From a virus, in IMG/VR virus record IMGVR_UViG_3300045970_000046, positions 1 through 64,000 of that record: a stretch of 64,000 nt of DNA. The stretch is one strand, 5' to 3'. The notes below the pieces were generated by a model. The model searched no databases. It was not told the DNA's origin and worked only from the letters and a program-made list of their open reading frames with translations. A program made the translations under genes and the position numbers. The stretch's first letter is position 1; the number at the start of each line of letters is the position of its first letter. Below, one piece after another: positions 1-6,236 of the stretch.

Positions 1-68
1 GGGTCCGGGTCTACCTCTGCCCCAAGCATCGAGACCGCCCCACCCCGCCCACGAAGGGAGCACCGTGA
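1..68 (+). CDS. 3' end of an unidentified gene (partial)
   Basis: An open frame enters from the left edge and ends at TGA 66-68, giving the 21-residue tail VRVYLCPKHRDRPTPPTKGAP. The stop overlaps the GTG start of the next gene as GTGA, the same coupling seen throughout this region. Too little is present to name a function. Confidence 0.5.
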   Translation, partial: VRVYLCPKHRDRPTPPTKGAP

Positions 69-325
69 CTATCCCCGAACTAGAAGCGGAGATTAATCGG
101 TTATCTGCACTCCAGCAGGAGGGTGTGCACCTTACACTCTATTGGAGGGCGGAGGCTACCGAGCAGCGGGATAGGGCTATACTGGCCGAGGTTGAGCGGG
201 ATACCCTTAAGCTCTGCAACAAAGATCTCGTCCATAGGAATAAGTCTGGATCCGAACAGGTTGCCTATATGAAGGAGTATATCGCGCGTTTGGAAAAGCG
301 TATCAAGGAAGGAACCAATGCTTAA
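65..325 (+). CDS. small predicted coiled-coil protein
   Basis: An 86-residue protein rich in Glu, Lys, Arg and Leu, mostly heptad-like and therefore probably a coiled coil. It starts with GTG at 65 behind a GGGAG ribosome binding site (about 56-60) and overlaps the upstream gene by 4 nt. Its stop overlaps the next start (318). No family is recognised. Position suggests an early host-takeover gene. Confidence 0.75.
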   Translation: MTIPELEAEINRLSALQQEGVHLTLYWRAEATEQRDRAILAEVERDTLKLCNKDLVHRNKSGSEQVAYMKEYIARLEKRIKEGTNA

Positions 326-593
326 TCCACTTGTTGAGGTCGTGAAAAACTACGCGATTCAGAACTACGAGAAAAGCTTCGGATGGTCTGAGGTCGTTGA
401 GTGTTACTCAGATACCGATATCGCCGATATTATCGGTACGGCCCAGACGTCAGAGGAAGCCATTCAGCTAGTGAACAACATTGTAAACGTTCGGGATGAG
501 CGCTACAGTGAGGCAATTGGTCCGCTGATCGAGTGTCCTGAGTGTGGTACCAAGTTCGGTGAGAACACCGCTTGTCCTAAATGCCGTTACTAG
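318..593 (+). CDS. small protein with C-terminal zinc ribbon
   Basis: A 91-residue protein. The last 20 residues carry two CxxC pairs (CPECG and CPKC, about residues 74-89), a typical zinc ribbon. The N-terminal part is acidic and probably helical. It overlaps the preceding gene by 8 nt. Function unknown; many genes in this early block share the zinc-ribbon theme. Confidence 0.75.
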   Translation: MLNPLVEVVKNYAIQNYEKSFGWSEVVECYSDTDIADIIGTAQTSEEAIQLVNNIVNVRDERYSEAIGPLIECPECGTKFGENTACPKCRY

Positions 594-602
594 GAGGCAA
601 CA

Positions 603-899
603 ATGTTCGATCCTTCCGTTGAGTTGAAAATCAATAACAAGCGAGTTGCGGCTATCTGGCGAGCGAAGGATACAGGAGAGGATACGTGTGGTATTCGCCT
701 AGGGCACCTGTATATGGACACACCGGTCCGCCCGTTCCGATTCACGGATAGGCTATTCTTTGTCTGCTGGGGAGGTAAGAACCCGTGGCGTTTCTGGTTG
801 CGTCCCTTCCACTTCTCACTTAAGTTCGAGTCTTCAAAGTGGATCTACCGAAACCGGGCTCCTTGGGGACGCAAGTTCATCAAGTATGTGGAGGAGTAA
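603..899 (+). CDS. hypothetical basic protein
   Basis: A 98-residue protein with a strongly basic, aromatic C-terminal half (FRFTDRLFFVCW, FWLRPFHFSLKF). AGGAGG at 592-597 lies just before ATG 603. The aromatic clusters are short and do not form a clear membrane span. The stop overlaps the next ATG (TAATG). No family recognised. Confidence 0.7.
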   Translation: MFDPSVELKINNKRVAAIWRAKDTGEDTCGIRLGHLYMDTPVRPFRFTDRLFFVCWGGKNPWRFWLRPFHFSLKFESSKWIYRNRAPWGRKFIKYVEE

Positions 900-1135
900 T
901 GTCTAGCCTTAGCGGAAACACCTATTGTCTTGGATACGTCCACCTCTACACAGACTCCGACGTTCAGACCTTCCGTGATTTAATGCTTACGGCGGGTATT
1001 GAGTCTTACGACGATGACGATGAGACTACCGCTGGAAAGCGGTTCTGCGGTAACTGCGGTTGTGAGGTTCGTGACCATCACGACAACGGTGACTGTCCTG
1101 TAGACGATTCACAGGACGGTCCTCCAGGAACCTAG
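899..1135 (+). CDS. small acidic Cys/His protein
   Basis: A 78-residue protein starting at ATG 899, which overlaps the preceding TAA and follows GGAGG at 890-894. An upstream in-frame ATG at 839 lies inside the preceding gene and is less likely. Residues 48-70 contain CGNCGC, DHHD and DCPVD, a likely metal site. Function unknown. Confidence 0.7.
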   Translation: MSSLSGNTYCLGYVHLYTDSDVQTFRDLMLTAGIESYDDDDETTAGKRFCGNCGCEVRDHHDNGDCPVDDSQDGPPGT

Positions 1136-1150
1136 GCTCATAATTTAATT

Positions 1151-1179
1151 TTGTAGTATACTACTTCCTGTAGTATACG
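1151..1179 (+). promoter_or_regulatory. promoter with palindromic GTAGTATAC repeats before the HNH gene
   Basis: TTGTAG (1151-1156) and TATACG (1174-1179) are spaced by 17 nt, like a sigma-70 promoter. The perfect 12-bp palindrome GTAGTATACTAC (1153-1164) overlaps the -35 and its left 9 bases recur at 1170-1178 over the -10. Initiation would fall at about 1185-1186, on or beside the ATG at 1186, so the transcript could be leaderless. The palindromes may be an operator. Confidence 0.45.
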
Positions 1180-1185
1180 TAGGTT

Positions 1186-1629
1186 ATGACCTCGAAAAGA
1201 TGCCATAAGTGCGGTGTAACTAAGCCTGTCTCTGAATTCCATAAGCGCCGAATGTCGAAAGATGGGCTTAGTTACATCTGTATTGAATGTAATAAGAAGA
1301 AAGTAAAGGAGTATTATCAATTAGATAAGGTTAACCATAAAAAGAGAGTTAAAGCTAATAAAGAACGTACGATAATTTTAAATCGAAGCTTAATGTTAAA
1401 ATACCTTGCAAGTCATCCTTGTATAGATTGTGGTGAAACAGATATAAGAGTATTAGAATTCGATCATGTAAGAGGAAAGACCCATAATATAGCTAATATG
1501 ATGTACGACTATACATGGTCTAGTATTTTAGAAGAAATAGCTAAATGTGAAGTACGGTGCGCTAATGATCATAAGCGCCGTACTTATGTAGATTCTTATC
1601 GAGATTTAGACCTGTCGCCTAATGGTTAA
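1186..1629 (+). CDS. HNH homing-type endonuclease
   Basis: A 147-residue protein with an N-terminal zinc finger (CHKCG ... CIECN, residues 5-37) and a HNH nuclease core (CIDCG, LEFDHVRGK, CEVRCANDHKRR) in the last 75 residues. Such enzymes nick or cut DNA and usually move as selfish genes. The reading frame is clearly richer in A and T than its neighbours, which suggests recent transfer. There is no good ribosome binding site and the ATG sits next to the predicted transcription start. The last 21 nt and the stop codon lie inside a tRNA gene. Confidence 0.85.
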   Translation: MTSKRCHKCGVTKPVSEFHKRRMSKDGLSYICIECNKKKVKEYYQLDKVNHKKRVKANKERTIILNRSLMLKYLASHPCIDCGETDIRVLEFDHVRGKTHNIANMMYDYTWSSILEEIAKCEVRCANDHKRRTYVDSYRDLDLSPNG

Positions 1630-1679
1630 GGCCCTCGACTTATAATCGTTTGATTTGGGTTCGACTCCCAACAGGTCTA
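1608..1679 (+). tRNA. tRNA-Ile(UAU), imperfect anticodon stem
   Basis: The acceptor stem pairs 1608-1614 with 1672-1678 (7 bp). The D stem GCCT/AGGC is at 1617-1620 and 1629-1632. The T arm TTGGG-TTCGACT-CCCAA is at 1655-1671. The anticodon loop CTTATAA (1639-1645) gives UAU, which reads AUA. Only three of five anticodon-stem pairs form (27:43 and 28:42 are mismatched), so the molecule may be impaired. CCA is not encoded. The 5' part overlaps the end of the HNH gene. Confidence 0.7.
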
Positions 1680-1703
1680 TTTGGATCCAATGTACGTAGA
1701 GCA

Positions 1704-1712
1704 TGGTATAGT
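1704..1712 (+). promoter_or_regulatory. extended -10 promoter
   Basis: TGG followed by TATAGT (1707-1712) resembles an extended -10 element. A weak TTGGAT lies 20 nt upstream (1681-1686). It sits in the only gap between the tRNA and the next gene block starting at 1758, where a promoter is expected. Confidence 0.4.
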
Positions 1713-1757
1713 AGATCCGTGTAGGGTGCTGTACCCTCAAAGTGTGGGAGGTATCAC

Positions 1758-1919
1758 ATGAAGCAACTGAGCGTTAGGTTAGTGTTCTTCAACGCTGTAC
1801 GGCTGATGCTAGTCCGTTCCCCTAGATGCCACAAATATATGGAGGTATCCACTTGGATCTTCCGTAGGTTACAGAACCGACCGATTGTGTGGCTATACAC
1901 GGAGAATATCCATGACTAA
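1758..1919 (+). CDS. small basic hypothetical protein
   Basis: A 53-residue open frame (MKQLSVRLVFFNAVRLML...) with GGGAGG at 1746-1751 seven nt ahead of the ATG. The N-terminal 20 residues are hydrophobic and basic and could be an amphipathic helix. It overlaps the next gene by 8 nt, which supports it being real. No family recognised. Confidence 0.6.
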   Translation: MKQLSVRLVFFNAVRLMLVRSPRCHKYMEVSTWIFRRLQNRPIVWLYTENIHD

Positions 1920-2217
1920 TCCAGAAGTTTATCCGCTGACCGCAGAGTTAGAAGTCTTTCTGAATGACCGGCTACAACAGAATAATCTACGTGGCCTAGA
2001 TTATATGGCCGCGGAGAAGCTGGTCCATACTCTTACGCATACATTTGGTGAGTATGAGCACGGTACGGCGGAAGCCATCAACTGCATGCCCGATGAGTTT
2101 ATCGAGCGTTTCAAAGACGATACGGAGCTCGGTACTCTAGTAGCCCTTAAGACCCTCAAGGCGGTGTACGAGGATATTTTCCTCTGTCACATTCTTGATA
2201 TGTCGGGGGTGGACTAA
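1912..2217 (+). CDS. hypothetical acidic protein
   Basis: A 101-residue protein. ATG 1912 follows GGAG at 1901-1904; an in-frame ATG at 1885 has no ribosome binding site. It is acidic and predicted mostly helical (EVYPLTAELEVFLNDRL...). Its TAA overlaps the next ATG. Function unknown. Confidence 0.7.
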   Translation: MTNPEVYPLTAELEVFLNDRLQQNNLRGLDYMAAEKLVHTLTHTFGEYEHGTAEAINCMPDEFIERFKDDTELGTLVALKTLKAVYEDIFLCHILDMSGVD

Positions 2218-2492
2218 TGTATAAATTCATAGGAGGTTCTCTCTTTGGTGCTACGTTGGGCTGTCTCACGACGGCCCTTGTACTTTCCGGACTAGCCCAG
2301 ACAACCGCAGAACGTGTAAGGCGCCTTCCGATGGATAGTGCGCTTTTGAAAAGAATGGACGAGCTCGAGGTAAAGCTGGTAGCTAAAGCTAAGCCCAACT
2401 GCTTCGTCGTGGATAAGTTCGATATAGCTATCTACCCTATCGAGAACCTCGGTAAGCACAGGGTTGAAAAGCCCGAACTAGTCCGTAATTAA
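2217..2492 (+). CDS. small membrane-anchored protein
   Basis: A 91-residue protein with one N-terminal hydrophobic segment (about residues 4-27, FIGGSLFGATLGCLTTALVL) and a charged C-terminal part. Probably anchored in the inner membrane. The start overlaps the upstream stop (TAATG). No family recognised. Confidence 0.7.
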   Translation: MYKFIGGSLFGATLGCLTTALVLSGLAQTTAERVRRLPMDSALLKRMDELEVKLVAKAKPNCFVVDKFDIAIYPIENLGKHRVEKPELVRN

Positions 2493-2512
2493 TCAATACC
2501 TACAAGGCCGAA

Positions 2513-2552
2513 ATCCCCCGTATTTGCGGGGGATCTACCCGTTTATGCGGGT
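2513..2552 (+). other. two adjacent short hairpins
   Basis: A perfect 8-bp hairpin (ATCCCCCG at 2513-2520 with CGGGGGAT at 2527-2534) is followed by a 5-bp hairpin (ACCCG at 2537-2541 with CGGGT at 2548-2552). Both have six-base U-rich loops (TATTTG, TTTATG). There is no U-run, so they are not classic terminators. They lie in the leader of the gene at 2593 and may protect or process the mRNA. Confidence 0.5.
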
Positions 2553-2592
2553 ACTGACGAGGGCCAGAAGATCCCCGTGGAAAGGACACGAG

Positions 2593-2994
2593 ATGGACAA
2601 CGATCAGGAACGAGATACACAGGAAGAGCAGTATTGGAAGAACCACTGCAGTGAATGCGACTGCTCACCCTGTACCTGTGCAAGCGAGGAGAAGAGCTTT
2701 TTCTGTGTAGCTATTTATCTACACGATAAAGAGTTTGGTGGTCCGGAGGAGGGTGGCTGGTGGTATTCAACCTACGAGCCGGTTAAGTCCTACGCCCATA
2801 TGACCCGGGTATATAAAACTCATAACGAGGCTGTACTGTATCAATTTAAACTTAAGAAAGAGATTATCCTACTGGGACTGAACGACGACCGTCGTTCGGT
2901 AGACTCAGTTCTTTCAGACGGTGAGGTTGTAGCTTACATCACGGAGAACGAGTATCCGTGTCATCTCCCAAAGGAGCGCCCTTACTATGAGTAA
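2593..2994 (+). CDS. hypothetical protein with Cys-rich N-terminus
   Basis: A 133-residue protein. Residues 19-29 (HCSECDCSPCTC) form a compact Cys cluster typical of small phage zinc proteins. The rest is mixed, with FFCVAIYLHDKEFGG and WWYSTYE stretches. ATG 2593 has AAAGGA at 2580-2585; an earlier in-frame ATG at 2524 would lie inside the hairpin leader. Function unknown. Confidence 0.7.
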   Translation: MDNDQERDTQEEQYWKNHCSECDCSPCTCASEEKSFFCVAIYLHDKEFGGPEEGGWWYSTYEPVKSYAHMTRVYKTHNEAVLYQFKLKKEIILLGLNDDRRSVDSVLSDGEVVAYITENEYPCHLPKERPYYE

Positions 2995-3178
2995 GACTGT
3001 ACCATGCGGTGAGTGTCCTAGTTGTGAGCAAGGACATACCTATAGGTGCTCCAGTCCTGTCGGTGTATGCGAATGCGGACACCCTATGGTTATCGAGCCA
3101 CCGAATTGTGCCCCGATTCCCCACTGTGAACTCTGCCATACGTGGCATTACAAAGGGCATCCATGCAAGCCATTGTAA
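2987..3178 (+). CDS. Cys-rich zinc-binding protein
   Basis: A 63-residue protein with nine cysteines and several histidines arranged as CGECPSC, CECGHP and CELCHTW, enough for two zinc sites. It overlaps the upstream gene by 8 nt. Probably a small host-interacting protein, but no function can be read from it. Confidence 0.7.
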   Translation: MSKTVPCGECPSCEQGHTYRCSSPVGVCECGHPMVIEPPNCAPIPHCELCHTWHYKGHPCKPL

Positions 3179-3414
3179 CGAGGTTCATGCCTCCTACTAA
3201 TCACCGAAACCCGCGTATCAAAGTTGAAGCGGCAGCTGGGAAGATGATTGTTAACTGGGTGGATCAGTTAAGTATAGAAGAGAATCACCGTAGTGCGGCT
3301 ATGAAGTTTGTCGTGAAGTTTGATTGGCCTAGGAATGACTGGTATCAGGGAACGATGCCGGATGGAACGGGTGATGTATTCGTGTGTATTCCACGCAAAG
3401 GGAGCTATCGGTGA
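3163..3414 (+). CDS. hypothetical protein
   Basis: An 83-residue protein. ATG 3163 is chosen because AAAGGG lies 7-8 nt ahead; it overlaps the previous gene by 16 nt. Contains no recognisable motif. Its TGA overlaps the GTG start of the next gene. Confidence 0.65.
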   Translation: MQAIVTRFMPPTNHRNPRIKVEAAAGKMIVNWVDQLSIEENHRSAAMKFVVKFDWPRNDWYQGTMPDGTGDVFVCIPRKGSYR

Positions 3415-3683
3415 AAATCACAGACACGTTCAAGGGTTATCCTCTTATCGCTTGGTGCAACACCGAAGTCCAAAGTGATAATAAGAAATGCGGCTTTTTT
3501 CTTGTTCAGACAAGAGAGACAACGGGTCCAAGCTATGGTCAGCAGGCCGAGTGGTGCGTCGCCTTCTATCGAGATGGTGACCACGAGTGGACTACTGGTT
3601 ACTACACGCAGTCTCTGAAGGATGCGTACGAGAATTTCATCAAGCGTACTATCGGAATGATGAGGCGTCCAAATGAGGACTAA
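3411..3683 (+). CDS. hypothetical protein
   Basis: A 90-residue protein with a GTG start at 3411 (GTGA overlap) and GGGAG at 3400-3404. The earlier in-frame ATG at 3384 lacks a binding site. Sequence features such as IAWCNTEVQSDNKKCGFFLVQ and WCVAFYRDGDHEWTTGYY suggest a small beta-rich fold. No family recognised. Confidence 0.65.
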   Translation: MKITDTFKGYPLIAWCNTEVQSDNKKCGFFLVQTRETTGPSYGQQAEWCVAFYRDGDHEWTTGYYTQSLKDAYENFIKRTIGMMRRPNED

Positions 3684-4092
3684 CTTCGACGGGGATAGTG
3701 ACTACGGTGACAATGAAGATGTTGGAATGGACCACGGTCCAGATGGTGAGGACGATGAGGTACCACACACGTTCCGTCGGGGATGTCCACACTGCAGTAA
3801 GCCTTCGAGTCGGTGTGGTTGTGAGCTCGACGGACCGGACGATATCGATGGCGTTGGGTTTGCAGATCCGGGTGGAGGTTCGGCTTTGCGAGCGGCTACG
3901 TGCTTCAATCCGCGGGATAGGCCGTGCCCTAGCTGTCATCGGGCCGGAATGCTGACACGAATTGACGTACAGCGTGGTTATCAGTGTGACTACTGCGCTA
4001 ATGCGGCAGAGCGTGGAGACGATAGTAACGAGTACGACTGTGGTGGTGCTGCGGGTGGATGTCAGATCTGCAAGGAAAACGAGGAGAACTAA
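3673..4092 (+). CDS. acidic Cys-rich protein
   Basis: A 139-residue protein with a very acidic N-terminus (about 30 residues rich in Asp/Glu/Gly) followed by four Cys clusters: CPHC, CGC, CPSCHRAG and CDYC, ending in CGGAAGGCQIC. This looks like two small zinc modules. It overlaps genes on both sides. Function unknown. Confidence 0.7.
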   Translation: MRTNFDGDSDYGDNEDVGMDHGPDGEDDEVPHTFRRGCPHCSKPSSRCGCELDGPDDIDGVGFADPGGGSALRAATCFNPRDRPCPSCHRAGMLTRIDVQRGYQCDYCANAAERGDDSNEYDCGGAAGGCQICKENEEN

Positions 4093-4379
4093 TGAAAGCC
4101 GTTATTCCGTCTGAGGTAGGAATCGCAACAGCTACAAATCGTCCGCAATTCCTTAGTATTCTAAAGCAGCGTATCCTAGCTGGTGATAAGGTCCTTTCTC
4201 CAGAAGAGGGGTTAGGACTACTCGAGTCTCTCTCCGAGTGTATGGAGCTACTCGAGGGACAGCGCCGTATCGTAAGGGGCTACGAGGCCCAGATCGACAC
4301 GGTACGTTTTCTACATGATGAGTATACGACGAAGCACGCGGAACTGAGCGTGGCTCTTAGCGATCTTTTCAAGAATTAA
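4092..4379 (+). CDS. predicted coiled-coil protein
   Basis: A 95-residue protein with long helical stretches (LSPEEGLGLLESLSECMELLEGQRRIVRGYEAQ...). ATG 4092 overlaps the previous TAA. It is the last gene before a promoter-bearing gap. No family recognised. Confidence 0.7.
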   Translation: MKAVIPSEVGIATATNRPQFLSILKQRILAGDKVLSPEEGLGLLESLSECMELLEGQRRIVRGYEAQIDTVRFLHDEYTTKHAELSVALSDLFKN

Positions 4380-4430
4380 AACTCTCGATCACATGAAGCG
4401 GAGGGATCCAAATAGTAAGGATGGATCACA

Positions 4431-4459
4431 TTGACACGGTACGTCGTACGAAGTATGTT
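4431..4459 (+). promoter_or_regulatory. sigma-70 type promoter
   Basis: Consensus TTGACA (4431-4436), a 17-nt spacer and TATGTT (4454-4459). It is the best promoter in this early region and drives the gene at 4536. Transcription would start near 4466 and leave a leader of about 70 nt. Confidence 0.7.
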
Positions 4460-4535
4460 CCCCCTGTAGTTAACGCGGTTCAAAAATGACGAGGACCGCT
4501 TCACCTAAACCGTAGCTTCATATAAGAGGAAAATC

Positions 4536-4952
4536 ATGTCTGAGACCCCTGTTGTTGAGACCACGAAGAACGAGTCTGTTTCCCCTACCGCGGCGGCCGA
4601 GGCTGCTTCGGTTCCTGCCGTTGTGGCCGAGAAGGTCAAGAAGGTTAAGGAGCCGAAGGCCCCCCGCGTGACCCTCGCCAAGCAGAACGGCGTTACCCGT
4701 CCGGGTGGCGGGCTGACTGGTAAGGTCTGGGAGTGCGCTGATCGGATCTCGGCGGCCGTTGGTGCCCCGGCCCCGCGTAAGCAGGTGATGGAGGAGCTGG
4801 TGGCCGCTGGCGTCAATCAGGCGACCATCGCTACCCAGTACGGCCGGTGGCGCAAGTTCAACGGCCTTGGCAAGGAGAAGGCCCCTGTCGCTGACGCCGC
4901 CGCGGCTCCTGCTGCCGGTGGTGACACGACTGTAGAGACCCCTAAGGCGTAA
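4536..4952 (+). CDS. DNA-binding-like protein, Ala/Lys-rich (paralogue of 6237 gene)
   Basis: A 138-residue protein. An Ala/Glu/Lys/Pro-rich disordered N-terminus (about 1-50) precedes a compact domain (about 60-115) that reads KVWECADRI...RKQVMEELVAAGVNQATIATQYGRWRKF, which looks like a helix-turn-helix or winged-helix fold. The same domain ends the protein at 6237-6923. It has its own strong promoter and terminator and uses G/C-ending codons far more than its neighbours, as if highly expressed or of different origin. A nucleoid-like or regulatory role is an inference. Confidence 0.75.
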   Translation: MSETPVVETTKNESVSPTAAAEAASVPAVVAEKVKKVKEPKAPRVTLAKQNGVTRPGGGLTGKVWECADRISAAVGAPAPRKQVMEELVAAGVNQATIATQYGRWRKFNGLGKEKAPVADAAAAPAAGGDTTVETPKA

Positions 4953-4990
4953 TTCGCCCACGCCCGCCTAGTTACGCTTAGGTGAGTCGG

Positions 4991-5027
4991 AGGAGCCCTT
5001 TCAGAAATGGAGGGGCTCCTTTTTTAT
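4991..5027 (+). terminator. rho-independent terminator
   Basis: AGGAGCCC (from about 4991) pairs with GGGCTCCT before a T6 run at about 5019-5025. It ends the transcript of the 4536 gene just ahead of tRNA-Glu. Confidence 0.8.
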
Positions 5028-5028
5028 T

Positions 5029-5099
5029 GGCCCCATCGTCTATCGGTAGGACGCCACCCTTTCAAGGTGAGAAGCCGGGTTCGACTCCCGGTGGGGTCA
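5029..5099 (+). tRNA. tRNA-Glu(UUC)
   Basis: Complete cloverleaf. Acceptor 5029-5035 pairs with 5092-5098 and the anticodon loop CTTTCAA gives UUC. The T loop is GTTCGACT. The discriminator is A5099 and CCA is not encoded. It reads GAA/GAG codons, which the phage proteins use heavily. Confidence 0.93.
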
Positions 5100-5102
5100 T
5101 TC

Positions 5103-5184
5103 GGATGAGTGGCGGAATTGGCAGACGCTCGAGACTTAGGATCTCGTGACGAAAGTCGTGAGGGTTCGATTCCCTCCTCATCCA
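5103..5184 (+). tRNA. tRNA-Leu(UAG)
   Basis: Class II cloverleaf with the long variable arm typical of leucine. Acceptor GGATGAG (5103-5109) pairs with CTCATCC (5177-5183). Anticodon stem CGAGA/TCTCG encloses CTTAGGA, giving UAG for CUN codons. CCA is not encoded. Confidence 0.93.
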
Positions 5185-5187
5185 TTC

Positions 5188-5288
5188 GGGGGTACCCACG
5201 GCGCAAGCTATTCCCTCGTCAGGCGAGTACGTTAGCATCGAGGCCCGTAATTAAGCCACCTCGAAACGGGGCTTTCGCCTTCTCCCCC
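5188..5288 (+). ncRNA. candidate structured RNA, three-way junction
   Basis: Between two tRNAs there is no gene but a nested fold. GGGGG (5188-5192) pairs with CCCCC (5284-5288). GGCGCAAGC (5200-5208) pairs with GCTTTCGCC (5271-5279), 8 of 9 positions. Inside are two hairpins, CCTCG/CGAGG (5214-5218/5239-5243) and CCCG/CGGG (5244-5247/5267-5270). Their loops hold CGAG (5224-5227) and CTCG (5260-5263), which could kiss. It has no T loop or CCA-proximal tRNA features. No known family recognised. Confidence 0.5.
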
Positions 5289-5322
5289 GTCCACTCCATT
5301 AACGTATAAGCCGAATAATAGT

Positions 5323-5340
5323 CCCTAGAATAAGCTAGGG
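5323..5340 (+). other. 6-bp hairpin before tRNA-Gln
   Basis: CCCTAG (5323-5328) and CTAGGG (5335-5340) form a perfect hairpin with loop AATAAG. A short pyrimidine-rich stretch follows (GGTCTTTC). It may be a weak terminator or a tRNA-processing element. Confidence 0.4.
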
Positions 5341-5352
5341 CTGTGGTCTTTC

Positions 5353-5423
5353 TGGGGTATCGTCTAATGGCAGGACGTCAGATTTTGGATCTGACTATGG
5401 AGGTTCGACCCCTTCTACCCCAA
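5353..5423 (+). tRNA. tRNA-Gln(UUG)
   Basis: Acceptor TGGGGTA (5353-5359) pairs with TACCCCA (5416-5422). Anticodon stem TCAGA/TCTGA encloses TTTTGGA, giving UUG. The U1-A72 end pair is characteristic of glutamine tRNAs. Discriminator A5423; CCA not encoded. Confidence 0.93.
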
Positions 5424-5452
5424 TGCAGTTCACAATGTGGAAAGGAGCACAT

Positions 5453-5656
5453 ATGACACAAGAGGAGAAACTAGTCTACCTCCGTAGCCAGATTGTTTGT
5501 ATGGAAGCGGAGATAAAAGGTATGGAGGTAGAAAACCTAGAGCGTGAGCGTAACGGTTATGCTCCAGCTTACGACGGTAAGGCGTTCTACGAGCTAAGCT
5601 CCAAGTATGGCCTTAATCATAACCAAGTAATCGGTTATCTTACAGATAGGAGGTAG
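5453..5656 (+). CDS. small helical protein
   Basis: A 67-residue protein starting at ATG 5453 with AAAGGAG (5438-5444) upstream; the earlier in-frame ATG at 5423 lies on the tRNA end. Acidic, helical N-terminal half (QEEKLVYLRSQIVCMEAEIKGMEVE). Function unknown. Confidence 0.7.
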   Translation: MTQEEKLVYLRSQIVCMEAEIKGMEVENLERERNGYAPAYDGKAFYELSSKYGLNHNQVIGYLTDRR

Positions 5657-5657
5657 T

Positions 5658-6086
5658 GTGGGCGTCCGAACTGTAGGCATGTGGAATAATAGCTACTCCA
5701 TCGACGGCCTCTCTGATATCCGTTGGTTAGTGACTTGGGTCGGAGGCCATATAGCTGTTATCGAGGATACCTATGTAGTTAGTAAGGAGCCATTCACACA
5801 AGAGGAAGCGAACCAGTCGTACAACGAGTGGTTACGTGAAATGGACGCCGCTGTTCCCGAGGAACCCGCAGTGTGGCTATTCAACGACGTTATTTACCGT
5901 GTCGTTGAAGGCAAAGATAAGAACGCCAAAGAGTTCTTCTGCCAAAACCTAGCCGACGCTGATTTAGACTGGGAAACGTATGACGAGTATGAAAGGGCTC
6001 GTGATTTGAAGTTAGGGGAACAGTTCCAGAGTGAAGACGGTCACCTCTGGATTACGCGTATTCTAACGCCGTTTCCGGATGAGTAA
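5658..6086 (+). CDS. hypothetical acidic protein
   Basis: A 142-residue protein with a GTG start at 5658 behind AGGAGG (5648-5653). ATG 5679 is an alternative start. It is acidic, with repeated Trp and Tyr residues, and no motif is recognised. Confidence 0.7.
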   Translation: MGVRTVGMWNNSYSIDGLSDIRWLVTWVGGHIAVIEDTYVVSKEPFTQEEANQSYNEWLREMDAAVPEEPAVWLFNDVIYRVVEGKDKNAKEFFCQNLADADLDWETYDEYERARDLKLGEQFQSEDGHLWITRILTPFPDE

Positions 6087-6145
6087 GCCCCATTCAGTAG
6101 TTTTTTGATCCCAGTGCAAATTCTCCCTTGCAACACAATACGGGG

Positions 6146-6151
6146 TATAAT
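6146..6151 (+). promoter_or_regulatory. probable -10 element
   Basis: A perfect TATAAT lies in the 150-nt gap before the gene at 6237. No good -35 is found at 16-18 nt; TTGCAA (6129-6134) is too close. An activator or an upstream element may compensate. Confidence 0.4.
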
Positions 6152-6236
6152 ATCCTGGGACGCATCAAAGGCATCTATAGGTCGTGCACGTAGTGGGCGC
6201 AACAATATGGACCCCTATTACAGGAGGGCGTAGCTA

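Noticed and set aside
2513-2552. Tandem hairpins as a CRISPR array
   Set aside because: Only two units, different stems, no constant spacer and no cas genes.
4505-4961. Two minus-strand frames opposite the 4536 gene
   Set aside because: They are shadows of a G/C-ending, Ala-rich gene that has its own promoter and terminator.
5188-5288. A sixth tRNA or a preQ1 riboswitch
   Set aside because: No T loop or anticodon arm fits, and the known preQ1 aptamer folds are not matched.
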